A stretch of 64,000 nucleotides of DNA from Setaria digitata (taxonomy: Eukaryota; Nematoda; Chromadorea; Rhabditida; Setariidae): assembly GCA_003640385.1 (NCBI GenBank), contig RCAB01000366.1:831-64830 (forward strand). Direction: 5' to 3'. Below are positions 60,001-62,219 of this stretch, piece by piece. Under the pieces are notes generated by a model. It ran no database searches, was not told where the DNA came from, and saw only the letters and a list, made by a program, of their open reading frames with translations. Position 1 is the stretch's first letter. The number at the start of each line of letters is the position of its first letter. The position numbers and the translations under genes were made by a program.

Positions 60001-62219
60001 GCAGTGGTGAAGCTAGGTGAGCTTCTAGCACTAGTTCAGGATCTTTGAAATTTCTTATGCTTCTTTTTCGTTCTTTTTTCCAATTTTATGATTAATATTC
60101 ACATGTTTTTTTTTTTTGTATCTTAAATTAAACTTCAGCAAGCTGTGATGAATGTATTTTACGAACTTCTTTTTTTACAAGAAAATGACTTCGTATCTAA
60201 CTTCAGAAACCAGACTTGAGGGTCTGCTGATTGTTGTTTTGTTTAAATATCTTTATTTATAGAAACCTAAGTAAACAGAAAGAAATAATATAGGATATAC
60301 CAGGATTAAACATACCTCAATCGTAATTTTTAAATTTTCATAAATATATGGAAAAATGCTTTCCTAGATGTAAAGCTCGTCTCAATGTTATACTGGCGAA
60401 AACTGGTAAAGATGCTGAAGTTGGACCACGACTAGAAGCACCTAGATTCCAGGCTCAAATAGAACCTCTTGTGGTCGCAGAAGGTGCACCAGCTGAATTT
60501 CGTGCGAAATATACTGGTTCACCTGGTACTTATTTCGTAATCACTTTCAACTTCTTTCTCCTATTCACTAATTTTAGAATAATATAATATAGTTTATCCA
60601 TTTTTCTCATCAGTTATCATTTATTATCGTAACATTTAAGAACCAATGATTCGGTGGTATCGCAATAATGAGCCAGTTAAGAAGAGTAAATATTTCGAAA
60701 TGAGTCAAGGTAAAGGTGAAGCGATATTACGCATCATTCAGTGTTACCAAGATGATGTAGCTGAATATAAATGCGAAGCAACGAATCCAGCTGGTAAAGC
60801 GACAAGTGTTGCTAATTTACTTTTATTGCGTAAGTTTCATCGCCACCATTAAGCTATTTTTATATTTTAAAATAAAAATCAGTGGAATTGGTAGTTTTTC
60901 AAGCAGTCAGTGATAGTCATTAATTAATATAATTGTTATTGCTATTAATTTCATTTTTAAGTTGTATTGTTTTCAAATTGATAATATTAATGATTTAAAG
61001 AAATAATAATGCTTATAACTTGTAAATTTTAAATTTTAATATCAGAGCATGATGGGTAAATACTGTTAACTTCCATTATCATTATTGAATTATTATAATA
61101 TTTTTTTTTTTTTTTTTGGGGGGGGGGGGAAGAAAAGAGGAAAACTTGATAATACCATTTTTTTTTTGTTTTTTTTTTTAATTACTGATGTGATGATTAA
61201 TATTATTAATTTATAGCAAAAGGTGGTGTTGTAACGCGTACGACAATTGTAGCATCGTCATCTGCAGCTGGACAAATACCAACTAAAACTACTGCTAATG
61301 GCATTCAAAGCAAAAAAGTAGTGCCGTCTTCTGGTGCACCACAATTTCTGACAAAACTTTCAGATGTAACTGCACGACCAGGTAGAAAATTATGATTTCT
61401 TCAAAATGTTATACCATCGATGTCATTGAAGCATTTTATTTATGCAGAATAGGAAATAGTGGTAATTTTTTCAAGGTTTTATGTCGGACGACAAATGTTT
61501 CCTTTGTAATTCTAATTTTACAATATCATTAAGATTTTCATGATGATATTCTGATCCTTTTATTTCTAAAGGAATAAATGTTAGTTTAAAATTTCTTCTT
61601 TTCATTTCTATATTTAAGCTTACTTTATTTTTGTTCCATCAGGACAATCGGTAAAATTCGCTGCCGAAATATCTGGTAATCCACAACCAACAGTTGCATG
61701 GCAGTTCAATGGAAAACCACTTTATGATGGACGTAATCATAAGGTTGGTTTTTCTTCTTGCTCTAAATCTAGTCTATATTTGTATTTGTTAATTCCTTGT
61801 TTTAGTCTCATTGTTTTTCTACATTTTTATCAATAATAATAGTAATAATGATGATAATAATAATGGTTTCTAATATTTTGGTCATTTACAAATTATATTT
61901 ATTTCGTTACGGTTCTTAAATTTATATGAATCATTTGAAAGAGCCGTTGCACTGAATATTTTTCGGATGATTGTTACTAGGAATAATTCTGCGAAAGTTA
62001 ATGCACACGCTGCTCCATCATATTTGTGTTTTTTTTTAATGAATCATTGAAACTAAAAGCTTAATTATTTTGTTTTTTCAGATATCATTAACTGGGAATA
62101 AGGCTGTTTTGGAATTACAACGAATTTCTGAAGCAGAAGCAGGTAATTATATTATAACGATTCGTAATTCATTGGGTGCTGCTCAGAGCCAAGCAAAACT
62201 TAAGATTCAGTTGCGATAG
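8814..62219 (+). CDS. ketn-1: Kettin, giant Ig-repeat thin-filament protein (complete gene, about 91 exons)
   Basis: Kettin is an actin-binding modular protein of the I-band/dense-body region of nematode and insect muscle; its Ig-linker repeats lie along thin filaments and stabilise them (family knowledge). Seen here: 34 I-set Ig domains, most with the kettin pattern DPNLKxxWxxNGxPL, DFGFVxLDI and PEDSGxYTC, separated from Ig9 onward by about 35-residue linkers with DTQHxxSWxxIQEIEAPK. The start is ATG 8814: an in-frame stop (8796-8798) lies just upstream with no AG between them, and exon 1 ends LPNFIR, which joins directly to the Ig1 A' strand PLQDKR. The stop is TAG 62217-62219, after the last Ig G-strand. 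Summing the exons gives a length divisible by three (14,751 nt with all optional exons listed, using one of the two exclusive microexons). No signal peptide or membrane segment is seen, as expected for a sarcomeric protein. No kinase or Fn3 domain is present, which argues against titin, twitchin or projectin. The gene name rests on architecture; no database search was run. Confidence 0.9.
8877..9369 (+). other. Intron 1
   Basis: GT donor (gtaaga) to TTTTGCAG acceptor, 493 nt, AT-rich, nothing further seen. Confidence 0.85.
9499..10848 (+). other. Intron 2
   Basis: About 1.35 kb. Near its 3' end three similar blocks ending ATTTCAGATTT (about 10765-10849) give several decoy acceptors; only the last keeps the Ig1 frame. 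Confidence 0.8.
11098..11450 (+). repeat. Degenerate minisatellite, period roughly 30-40 bp
   Basis: Repeated blocks of AATAATTTCATTAATTGCTTA with variable spacing, about nine recognisable copies, all imperfect. Confidence 0.6.
12184..12209 (-). other. Potential G-quadruplex motif (minus strand)
   Basis: On + the C-runs are CCC, CCCCC, CCCCCCC and CCCCC, separated by 3, 1 and 2 nt. The minus strand therefore has four G-runs with short loops, striking in DNA this AT-rich. In an intron. Confidence 0.6.
12827..13042 (+). repeat. Direct duplication (about 108 bp) around N at 12935
   Basis: 12827-12934 and 12936-13042 are nearly identical, differing mainly in A-run length. A single N separates them. 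Most simply an unmerged contig overlap. Confidence 0.85.
13142..14749 (+). CDS. ketn-1: Kettin exons 4-5: Pro-rich linker and Ig2
   Basis: The exons are 13142-13318 and 14620-14749, joined through an Arg codon (phase 2). A Pro-rich start (NSPAPPQTPIGPSAP) leads into APIFLKEL. The B-strand Cys is replaced (ILEARV), the core Trp is in VQWLKNG, and the F-strand is YTCRATN. The exon 5 donor, GCACAG followed by gtatgt, is the founder-like unit of the tandem array in the following intron. Confidence 0.9.
13319..14619 (+). other. Intron 4 with ACGT-word cluster
   Basis: About 1.3 kb. From 13590 to 14110, CACGTAA, CACGTAG, TTACGT, CGTACGTAAG and CCGTGAA-type words occur about once every 35 bp. Single N at 14271 with only about 7 bp of repeated flank. 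Confidence 0.7.
14741..14940 (+). repeat. Tandem array of splice-donor-like units at exon 5 end
   Basis: The last bases of exon 5 plus donor (TCCGCACAG then gtatgt) recur as about seven degenerate units of roughly 25-33 bp through the first 190 nt of intron 5. Perfect TCCGCACAGGTA cores recur at 14864 and 14920. Confidence 0.8.
14750..15864 (+). other. Intron 5
   Basis: About 1.1 kb; begins with the donor-like array and contains the duplication at the N at 15035. The rest is plain AT-rich sequence. Confidence 0.8.
14932..15125 (+). repeat. Direct duplication (about 100 bp) around N at 15035
   Basis: 14932-15034 and 15036-15125 are near-identical, with a small deletion (about 8 bp) and one substitution in the second copy. 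Confidence 0.85.
15865..16619 (+). CDS. ketn-1: Kettin exons 6-7: non-Ig linker between Ig2 and Ig3
   Basis: The exons are 15865-15970 and 16480-16619. The segment starts LMPREEFEKWFYEQQ and becomes a basic, Gln/Arg/Thr-rich unstructured stretch (ISRTAYQQRQ, FTQRQTKQFTQ) ending FDYDSVNEI. About 80 residues carry no Ig pattern. The reading frame is continuous from exon 5 (phase 0) and into exon 8 (phase 0). The aromatic/acidic start looks like a short conserved motif rather than random linker; its function is unknown to me. Confidence 0.85.
15971..17911 (+). other. Introns 6, 7 and 8
   Basis: Intron 6 is 15971-16479, with a few TACGTGA words near 16080-16165 and a C-run near 16406. Intron 7 is 16620-17225, with ATT runs at 17030-17090. 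Intron 8 is 17391-17911. No other coding signal. Confidence 0.75.
17226..23945 (+). CDS. ketn-1: Kettin exons 8-10: Ig3 and start of Gln-rich spacer
   Basis: The exons are 17226-17390, 17912-18067 and 23793-23945, all phase 0. An acidic lead (PWGFSESETEAELAS) precedes PPQIKTPL. The B-strand has a Cys (LQCNITG), the Trp is in ITWLKNGK, and the F-strand is YTIIAEN, lacking a Cys. The domain is split by the largest intron of the gene (about 5.7 kb) just before its G-strand, VESKARVEV. Exon 10 ends in a run of eight Gln, the beginning of the spacer. Confidence 0.9.
18068..23792 (+). other. Intron 9, largest intron (about 5.7 kb)
   Basis: It splits Ig3. It contains poly-A/T runs, a TA microsatellite with an N at 22337, the 79-bp tandem repeat at 22707, and a TC run at about 23656-23690. 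A Lys/Phe-rich open frame at 21316-21669 is compositional. No nested gene is seen on either strand. Its size leaves room for enhancers. Confidence 0.75.
22707..22880 (+). repeat. 79-bp tandem repeat, two copies plus a partial third
   Basis: Units begin at 22707, 22786 and 22865 with GAATCYYTTACGAT. The first two are nearly identical; the third breaks off after about 15 bp. Confidence 0.9.
23946..26084 (+). other. Intron 10
   Basis: About 2.1 kb, AT-rich with long A and T runs. A further small phase-0 Gln-rich exon could hide here, but none is seen. Confidence 0.7.
26085..29305 (+). CDS. ketn-1: Kettin exons 11-15: Gln/Tyr/Pro-rich disordered spacer
   Basis: The exons are 26085-26201, 27376-27423, 27657-27713, 27881-27946 and 29150-29305 (39, 16, 19, 22 and 52 codons). 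Every one begins and ends in phase 0, so any subset can be skipped without a frameshift. The sequence is dominated by Gln with Tyr, His and Pro (RRQQQEQQQQK, QPPPQIYHAEYKQ, PQYEQQYFPSIYQPY). It has no Ig pattern, separates Ig3 from Ig4, and would act as a flexible or extensible segment (inference). Splice sites match consensus; the small exons would be missed by naive ORF calling. Confidence 0.8.
26202..27375 (+). other. Intron 11
   Basis: About 1.2 kb, AT-rich, nothing recognisable. Confidence 0.75.
27947..29149 (+). other. Intron 14
   Basis: About 1.2 kb. Contains a TTAA run (28841-28866) followed by a pyrimidine-dominated tract of about 120 bp (28868-28992) with CT, CTTT and CCCCTTT segments. 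Confidence 0.75.
29457..30120 (+). repeat. Direct duplication (about 330 bp, includes exon 16) around N at 29787
   Basis: The end of intron 15, exon 16 and the start of intron 16 are repeated essentially identically at an offset of 333 bp. A single N sits at the junction. An unmerged contig overlap is the simplest reading. Confidence 0.9.
29620..30752 (+). CDS. ketn-1: Kettin exons 16-17: Ig4 (exon 16 present twice through an assembly artefact)
   Basis: Exon 16 is 29620-29763, with an identical copy at 29953-30096 beyond a single N (29787). Exon 17 is 30542-30752; a truncated copy of its start lies at 30346-30361, before the N at 30362. The domain runs from PPQFGNIPSSATV, with B-strand FTAKTS (no Cys), core Trp in LHWYRSDGS, F-strand YLCVAEN and G-strand IRCSLNVL. 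Only one copy of exon 16 is needed for a normal Ig domain, so the second should not be counted as coding. Confidence 0.88.
30169..30557 (+). repeat. Direct duplication (about 193 bp, includes start of exon 17) around N at 30362
   Basis: 30169-30361 and 30365-30557 match, including the exon 17 acceptor and its first 16 bases. The first copy is cut by the N. Confidence 0.9.
30753..31440 (+). other. Intron 17
   Basis: About 690 nt, T-rich. Imperfectly repeated phrases (GGATAAGAATC, GAATCTT) suggest weak tandem structure. Confidence 0.7.
31441..32343 (+). CDS. ketn-1: Kettin exons 18-20: Ig5
   Basis: The exons are 31441-31600, 31943-32057 and 32255-32343. The domain follows Ig4 after only a short link (EQKTSGAPRF). 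Both canonical Cys are present (LYCKAV and WYQCDATN), with Trp in MNWSKDGTPL. The G-strand GRVVVQ is followed by a basic linker (TRQKLDTINRDQITLRK) leading to Ig6. All three junctions keep frame (phases 1, 2, 0, 2). Confidence 0.9.
32490..32972 (+). CDS. ketn-1: Kettin exons 21-22: Ig6
   Basis: The exons are 32490-32670 and 32816-32972. An acidic linker (KMEEDTDAVREASTQ) leads to PPKFLDTI. The B-strand is LSCKYS and the kettin signature DDPNLKIAWLLNGK appears for the first time. The F-strand is YTIVAVN, lacking a Cys. The G-strand ends VDVIG in phase 1. Confidence 0.92.
33148..33677 (+). CDS. ketn-1: Kettin exons 23-24: Ig7
   Basis: The exons are 33148-33372 and 33534-33677. A Ser/Arg/Thr-rich linker (SLYGRSQTGRTTTRIA) precedes MPNFHTEL. 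The B-strand is HLEAKF (no Cys), followed by DDPNLKIVWLFNRKPL; the F-strand is YTCQLTN. The intron falls after PLKA in phase 1, a position reused in several other repeats. Confidence 0.92.
33678..34140 (+). other. Intron 24
   Basis: 463 nt, with two or three diverged copies of AATAATAGATRTTAG and GCTTGGATGAT around 33970-34080. Confidence 0.65.
34141..34889 (+). CDS. ketn-1: Kettin exons 25-27: Ig8 and linker
   Basis: The exons are 34141-34247, 34420-34554 and 34677-34889. The domain runs APMFLTN-LSNCHCDQEL with an unusual Cys-x-Cys in the A'-B region, then YFEARI, VIWLKDGKPL and YTCVLKN. The linker includes SKHQESLAQIGYLEG. The donor of exon 27 is uncertain: 34889 (TTTT followed by gtttaa) and 34880 (CATCAT followed by gcatgt, a GC donor) both leave phase 0, which the next exon needs. 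GT at 34885 would create a stop after the join. Confidence 0.82.
35086..35991 (+). CDS. ketn-1: Kettin exons 28-29: Ig9 and linker
   Basis: The exons are 35086-35252 and 35780-35991, with the intron inside the core Trp codon (phase 2). QPRFARQL starts the domain. The B-strand is HFEARI and the C-strand VEWYHNGAPL. The loop DFGYVALDILYAFPEDSG leads to F-strand YTLIARN, so neither Cys is present. The linker YLDAHHPEGLGRIQQLE is the first clear member of the repeating kettin linker family. Confidence 0.93.
35253..35779 (+). other. Intron 28
   Basis: 527 nt, AT-rich; nothing else seen. Confidence 0.75.
36082..36511 (+). CDS. ketn-1: Kettin exons 30-31: Ig10
   Basis: The exons are 36082-36230 and 36301-36511. 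EPRFIGDL starts the domain. The B-strand HFALKLEP has no Cys, and the C-strand region is MKVEWYVNGRPL. The F-strand is YTVRAIN, so neither Cys is present. The intron is in the B-strand, phase 0. Exon 31 ends in phase 1, so the Pro codon after VK is split. Confidence 0.93.
36587..36642 (+). repeat. Exact tandem duplication of a splice acceptor (2 x 28 bp)
   Basis: 36587-36614 and 36615-36642 are identical, each ending ATTACTTTTAG. The second AG is the frame-preserving acceptor of exon 32. Using the first would insert 28 nt and shift the frame. Confidence 0.95.
36643..37548 (+). CDS. ketn-1: Kettin exons 32-34: linker and Ig11
   Basis: The exons are 36643-36755, 37158-37305 and 37405-37548. 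The linker is SETQHQESLGKIHQIE. APPCFVKPL opens Ig11, which has both Cys (HLECQI and YTCVAKN) and Trp in ISWLKDGKPI. The second intron is in the PIPTG-HRF loop, phase 1. The acceptor of exon 32 is the downstream member of an exact 28-bp tandem duplication; only it keeps the frame. Confidence 0.92.
36756..37157 (+). other. Intron 32
   Basis: 402 nt, nothing recognisable beyond splice sites. Confidence 0.75.
37650..38696 (+). CDS. ketn-1: Kettin exons 35-37: linker and Ig12
   Basis: The exons are 37650-37759, 38015-38125 and 38502-38696. The linker is GQTQHPSSVAKIQEIEAPK. Ig12 runs APKFIKHI, YLGAQITP, DDNSLTYEWLLNGRPL, with F-strand YTLIIKN (no Cys pair) and G-strand VADIDCK. The intron between exons 36 and 37 carries a 119-bp duplication around the N at 38288, which does not touch coding sequence. 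Confidence 0.92.
38169..38407 (+). repeat. Direct duplication (119 bp) around N at 38288
   Basis: 38169-38287 and 38289-38407 differ at one base. Entirely intronic (intron 36). Confidence 0.92.
38697..40268 (+). other. Introns 37, 38 and 39
   Basis: These introns are 38697-39077, 39282-39820 and 39966-40268. Each is 300-540 nt, AT-rich, without further features that I can support. Confidence 0.7.
39078..39965 (+). CDS. ketn-1: Kettin exons 38-39: linker and Ig13
   Basis: The exons are 39078-39281 and 39821-39965. The linker is ESFHPNSVQRIRELEMP. APKIVRAL opens the domain, followed by HLEAQILPVDDNQLQVEW and NDFGFVSLDI. The F-strand is YTLVIKN, so neither Cys is present. The intron is just before VEW, phase 0. 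The G-strand is completed at the start of exon 40 (AETSTQFDVER). Confidence 0.92.
40269..41162 (+). CDS. ketn-1: Kettin exons 40-41: linker and Ig14
   Basis: The exons are 40269-40522 and 40982-41162. The linker is DTEHPESLRRIQEIEAVQ. Ig14 runs MPSFTQEL, with both Cys (HMDCMV and YTCKASN) and Trp in IEWFLNGYPI. The intron is after DPNLK, phase 0, the same place as in Ig12, Ig13, Ig21 and Ig25. That intron holds a duplication of about 148 bp around the N at 40702. Confidence 0.93.
40555..40851 (+). repeat. Direct duplication (about 148 bp) around N at 40702
   Basis: 40555-40701 and 40704-40851 are nearly identical, with one extra A in a run and one substitution. Entirely intronic (intron 40). 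Confidence 0.92.
41317..42108 (+). CDS. ketn-1: Kettin exons 42-44: linker and Ig15
   Basis: The exons are 41317-41453, 41572-41686 and 41965-42108. The linker is DTQHAESWAKIQEIENYE. Ig15 runs PPTFTVPL, with both Cys (RLECRL and YSCRAVS) and Trp in VYWTKNGLPL. There are two introns, one after PLE (phase 0) and one in PLPEG-SRF (phase 1). The final CQP codon is split in phase 1. Confidence 0.93.
42216..42792 (+). CDS. ketn-1: Kettin exons 45-46: linker and Ig16
   Basis: The exons are 42216-42403 and 42618-42792. The linker is DTQHQESWNQIQDIENRR. PPRFVVHL opens the domain. The B-strand HLEGQIEP has no Cys; the C-strand is IEWYQNGQPL and the F-strand WTCVASN. The intron is in the B-strand, phase 0, as in Ig10. 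The G-strand continues in exon 47 (AQSTAVFKVVG). Confidence 0.93.
42972..43627 (+). CDS. ketn-1: Kettin exons 47-48: linker and Ig17
   Basis: The exons are 42972-43188 and 43407-43627. The linker ESQHPESLQRIREIEAPKE is a near-consensus kettin linker. Ig17 runs APKFIQPL, HFETRVTP, IQWFKDGAPL, with F-strand YTVVAVN; neither Cys is present. The intron splits an Arg codon in phase 2. Confidence 0.93.
43732..44520 (+). CDS. ketn-1: Kettin exons 49-50: linker and Ig18
   Basis: The exons are 43732-43945 and 44292-44520. The acceptor AG at 43730-43731 is used because an alternative AG 13 nt upstream (43718, TATAG) runs into a stop. The linker is GDTQHESSWKKIQVLEQPK. Ig18 runs PPRFIRQL, HFEAQYEP, with the Trp codon split (phase 2), WFHNGRPL and F-strand FRCLARN. 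Confidence 0.92.
43946..44291 (+). other. Intron 49
   Basis: 346 nt; plain AT-rich intron. Confidence 0.75.
44700..45258 (+). CDS. ketn-1: Kettin exons 51-52: linker and Ig19
   Basis: The exons are 44700-44866 and 45086-45258. The linker spans exons 50-51 (EVQHPKSWKRIQEIEAPKK). Ig19 runs KPTFTQPL, FLEARIVP, with the Trp codon split (phase 2) and WFHNDAPL. The usual acidic PEDSG turn is replaced by YPHHAG before YSCKAVN. Confidence 0.92.
45352..45906 (+). CDS. ketn-1: Kettin exons 53-54: linker and Ig20
   Basis: The exons are 45352-45606 and 45763-45906. The linker is DTQHPDSLKKIQELESMDK. Ig20 starts KPNWIKAF rather than the usual PxF motif. The B-strand is LAGCVEP with the Cys shifted. DPNLKIEWYLNGAPL and YTCKALN follow. 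The intron is one residue past the PLK loop, phase 1. Confidence 0.92.
45907..46221 (+). other. Intron 54
   Basis: 315 nt; pyrimidine-rich 5' part, nothing else. Confidence 0.75.
46222..46874 (+). CDS. ketn-1: Kettin exons 55-56: linker and Ig21
   Basis: The exons are 46222-46436 and 46701-46874. The linker DTQHPLSWEKIQILETP is followed by a Glu-rich insert (EEIEEVVEKEK). Ig21 runs KPRFLTQL, HLEATFQP, DPDLKVIWLRNGQPL, with F-strand YTLKIIN; neither Cys is present. The G-strand ends in exon 57 (VAG). Confidence 0.92.
47014..47981 (+). CDS. ketn-1: Kettin exons 57-59: linker, Ig22 and next linker
   Basis: The exons are 47014-47107, 47310-47545 and 47856-47981. The linker DTAHEESWRRIQEIEAPKE is followed by PPPP. 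Ig22 runs APSFHEQI, HFEAVIMP, DPNLQVTWYRNGQLL, with the intron after YPEDQ (phase 0) and F-strand YQLRLVN; neither Cys is present. The next linker is GDTQHIESWKRIQ. Confidence 0.92.
47546..48304 (+). other. Introns 58 and 59
   Basis: Intron 58 is 47546-47855; intron 59 is 47982-48304. Intron 59 contains two diverged copies of a block of about 65 bp (near 48149-48217 and 48242-48302) sharing GTTTTAATTTC and AGAAGTA. Confidence 0.65.
48305..48997 (+). CDS. ketn-1: Kettin exons 60-61: Ig23 and linker
   Basis: The exons are 48305-48471 and 48724-48997. ELEAPKEPMPEVPPPPK leads to SPRFLTQI. The B-strand is HFEATIEP, with the Trp codon split (phase 2). WFLNGDPI and WTCVASN follow. The following linker diverges from consensus (DSMQPQSLERIMEIEAVK). 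Confidence 0.93.
49259..49904 (+). CDS. ketn-1: Kettin exons 62-63: Ig24
   Basis: The exons are 49259-49477 and 49800-49904. The domain runs APQITLHL, HLEAQFTP, DDPNLKVEWFRDAKPL and DFGFAILDI, with the intron after FAQ (phase 0) and F-strand YTVKVIN; neither Cys is present. The linker after it (SLLLQPQDEGKAKAVEQLE) has lost the TQH motif. Confidence 0.93.
49478..50276 (+). other. Introns 62 and 63
   Basis: Intron 62 (49478-49799) has a short direct repeat, TCTTTTAAATCCTTTATTG, at about 49505 and 49544. Intron 63 is 49905-50276. No coding signal. Confidence 0.7.
50277..50792 (+). CDS. ketn-1: Kettin exons 64-65: linker and Ig25
   Basis: The exons are 50277-50468 and 50652-50792. VPVFIEPL opens the domain, followed by HFTARYEP, LNDNQLQIQWYLNGKPL and F-strand YTCRAVN. 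The intron falls after DNQLQ, phase 0. The G-strand lies in exon 66 (AVTSTQLKCNP). Confidence 0.93.
50870..51485 (+). CDS. ketn-1: Kettin exons 66-67: linker and Ig26
   Basis: The exons are 50870-51058 and 51237-51485. The linker is SMSGAYRKIIEIETPKAP. Ig26 runs TPKFLTQLQ-SLN, HLEAQVEP, DPNLKIEWFHNNHPV, with F-strand WVCRASN. The intron is after LTQLQ, phase 0. Confidence 0.93.
51739..52333 (+). CDS. ketn-1: Kettin exons 68-69: linker and Ig27
   Basis: The exons are 51739-51906 and 52146-52333. The linker is divergent (DWQSTAEGKNRIEKLEEY). Ig27 runs APYFTQAL, with B-strand Cys (AFTCVLQP), IEWLHNGHAI, and F-strand YKC split in phase 2, completed in exon 70 as CIAHN. Both Cys are present. Confidence 0.92.
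52334..52713 (+). other. Intron 69
   Basis: 380 nt, less T-rich than average; no alternative exon found. Confidence 0.7.
52714..53237 (+). CDS. ketn-1: Kettin exons 70-71: end of Ig27, Ig28
   Basis: The exons are 52714-52837 and 53004-53237. Ig28 follows Ig27 almost directly (VASIVRIEAPQIIQPL), with no kettin linker. Both Cys are present (HMECRV and YECVVVN). The acceptor of exon 71 is a GCAGCAG pair: AG at 53002-53003 or at 53005-53006, differing by one Gln. Confidence 0.92.
53419..54154 (+). CDS. ketn-1: Kettin exons 72-73: linker and Ig29
   Basis: The exons are 53419-53698 and 53926-54154. The long divergent linker includes NLENRMRQHTRVALALSK. Ig29 runs PPEFKTKL, RFETQIAP, VEWFKDGKPV, with an intron at VLIG-HRF (phase 1) and F-strand YTCVATN. 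A linker (ESQLPQGVLVSDVKKLG) follows. Confidence 0.93.
54155..54604 (+). other. Intron 73
   Basis: 450 nt; nothing recognisable. Confidence 0.75.
54605..55449 (+). CDS. ketn-1: Kettin exons 74-76: Ig30
   Basis: The exons are 54605-54773, 55123-55200 and 55297-55449. A broken first copy of exon 75 lies at 55045-55078, before the N at 55079; the downstream copy is complete. Ig30 runs APRFTIKP, RFECAVIG, VIWYINGNQ. The F-strand reads DAGEILAIAKN, so the tyrosine corner and second Cys are missing. A basic tail (LKPTSFKTIDELHQRE) follows. Confidence 0.88.
55002..55156 (+). repeat. Direct duplication (77 bp, includes start of exon 75) around N at 55079
   Basis: 55002-55078 and 55080-55156 differ at one base. 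The copy before the N carries the acceptor and first 34 bases of exon 75; the copy after the N is part of the full exon. Confidence 0.92.
55536..57061 (+). CDS. ketn-1: Kettin exons 77-81: PEVK-like spacer between Ig30 and Ig31
   Basis: The exons are 55536-55706, 56103-56317, 56662-56839 and 56937-57061, plus an optional exon 55772-55843 (24 codons, phase 0/0, weaker acceptor). About 230 residues carry no Ig pattern and are rich in Pro, Glu, Val and Lys (ERVELKAAPKVEKEAVPAG, LPEPEKEVVIPARDQVKFK). A short motif recurs: IPARDQVKFK in exon 80 and VPAKDQVKIK in exon 81. The composition resembles the extensible PEVK segments of titin and Sallimus (family knowledge); elastic function is inference. 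Confidence 0.8.
56318..56661 (+). other. Intron between exons 79 and 80
   Basis: 344 nt; no extra exon seen. Confidence 0.75.
57485..57515 (+). CDS. ketn-1: Kettin microexon 82a (mutually exclusive with 82b)
   Basis: This 31-nt exon has a strong acceptor (TTTTCAG) and a donor AAG followed by gttatt. It enters in phase 2 and leaves in phase 0, encoding (G)KIQELTIPSK. Including it together with 82b, or skipping both, puts a stop early in exon 83. It resembles 82b in residue pattern. Confidence 0.55.
57774..57810 (+). CDS. ketn-1: Kettin microexon 82b (mutually exclusive with 82a)
   Basis: This 37-nt exon has acceptor TTTTTAG and a consensus donor TTG followed by gtaagt. It enters in phase 2 and leaves in phase 0, encoding (G)VRVMRLSVSESL. 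The residue pattern parallels 82a: basic, then I/V, x, x, L, T/S, I/V. Confidence 0.55.
58025..58204 (+). CDS. ketn-1: Kettin exon 83 (possibly cassette; 3' end uncertain)
   Basis: Acceptor CTTTAG leads into an open frame starting HDVLYQICRERSQHE, a coding-like sequence without Ig pattern. Joining to exon 84 needs phase 0, met by a weak donor at 58204 (GCT followed by gtcagc). The donor at 58178 (CACG followed by gttttc, phase 1) fits instead a short terminal exon at 58415-58434. Exon 83 can also be skipped entirely, since exons 82 and 84 meet in phase 0. Confidence 0.5.
58205..58961 (+). other. Intron before exon 84, with possible terminal exon
   Basis: About 760 nt. At 58415-58434 a good acceptor (TATTACAG) is followed, in the phase left by a donor at 58178, by EEGRTF and a stop. 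No canonical AATAAA is seen near it, so a short isoform is only a possibility. Confidence 0.4.
58962..59538 (+). CDS. ketn-1: Kettin exons 84-85: Ig31 and start of Ig32
   Basis: The exons are 58962-59144 and 59278-59538, both phase 0. Ig31 runs APQITQQL, QFNVLFNG (no B-strand Cys), VKWFRNGKEI, with F-strand YMCRITN. A short SSGHG link leads to Ig32 (APNFKQRM), with B-strand FQCTVTG and Trp in ASWFKDGKPL, whose DGKPL lies in exon 86. Confidence 0.93.
59539..60367 (+). other. Introns flanking exon 86
   Basis: These introns are 59539-59876 and 60017-60367. The first contains A/G-rich sequence that forms a spurious open-frame extension of exon 85. Confidence 0.75.
59877..60525 (+). CDS. ketn-1: Kettin exons 86-87: end of Ig32, start of Ig33
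   Basis: The exons are 59877-60016 and 60368-60525. Ig32 closes with F-strand YECVVKN (both Cys present) and G-strand ARCKARLNVI. After a short link (AKTGKDAEVGPRLE), Ig33 opens APRFQAQI with B-strand FRAKYTG, which has no Cys. Phases are 2 and 1. Confidence 0.93.
60641..60829 (+). CDS. ketn-1: Kettin exon 88: rest of Ig33
   Basis: The exon starts in phase 1 (Glu codon) with MIRWYRNNEPV, then ILRIIQCYQDD, F-strand YKCEATN and G-strand VANLLLL. It ends in phase 1 at a consensus gtaagt donor. Confidence 0.93.
60830..61216 (+). other. Intron 88 with T-run/G-run junction
   Basis: Contains about 17 T followed by 12 G at 61101-61129, then purines. The rest is AT-rich. Confidence 0.75.
61217..62219 (+). 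CDS. ketn-1: Kettin exons 89-91: linker, Ig34 and stop
   Basis: The exons are 61217-61381, 61643-61743 and 62082-62219. A Thr/Ser/Ala-rich linker (VTRTTIVASSSAAG) precedes APQFLTKL. Ig34 has B-strand FAAEISG, Trp in VAWQFNGKPL and F-strand YIITIRN, so neither Cys is present. The protein ends with the G-strand AKLKIQLR and TAG, with no tail after the last Ig. Confidence 0.94.
61744..62081 (+). other. Intron 90
   Basis: 338 nt, with a short AAT/GAT trinucleotide run near 61832-61865. Confidence 0.75.

Noticed and set aside
8814..62219. Titin (ttn-1), twitchin (unc-22) or UNC-89 as the gene identity
   Set aside because: No fibronectin III, kinase, SH3 or RhoGEF modules are seen, and the regular Ig plus about 35-residue TQHxxSW linkers are specific to kettin.
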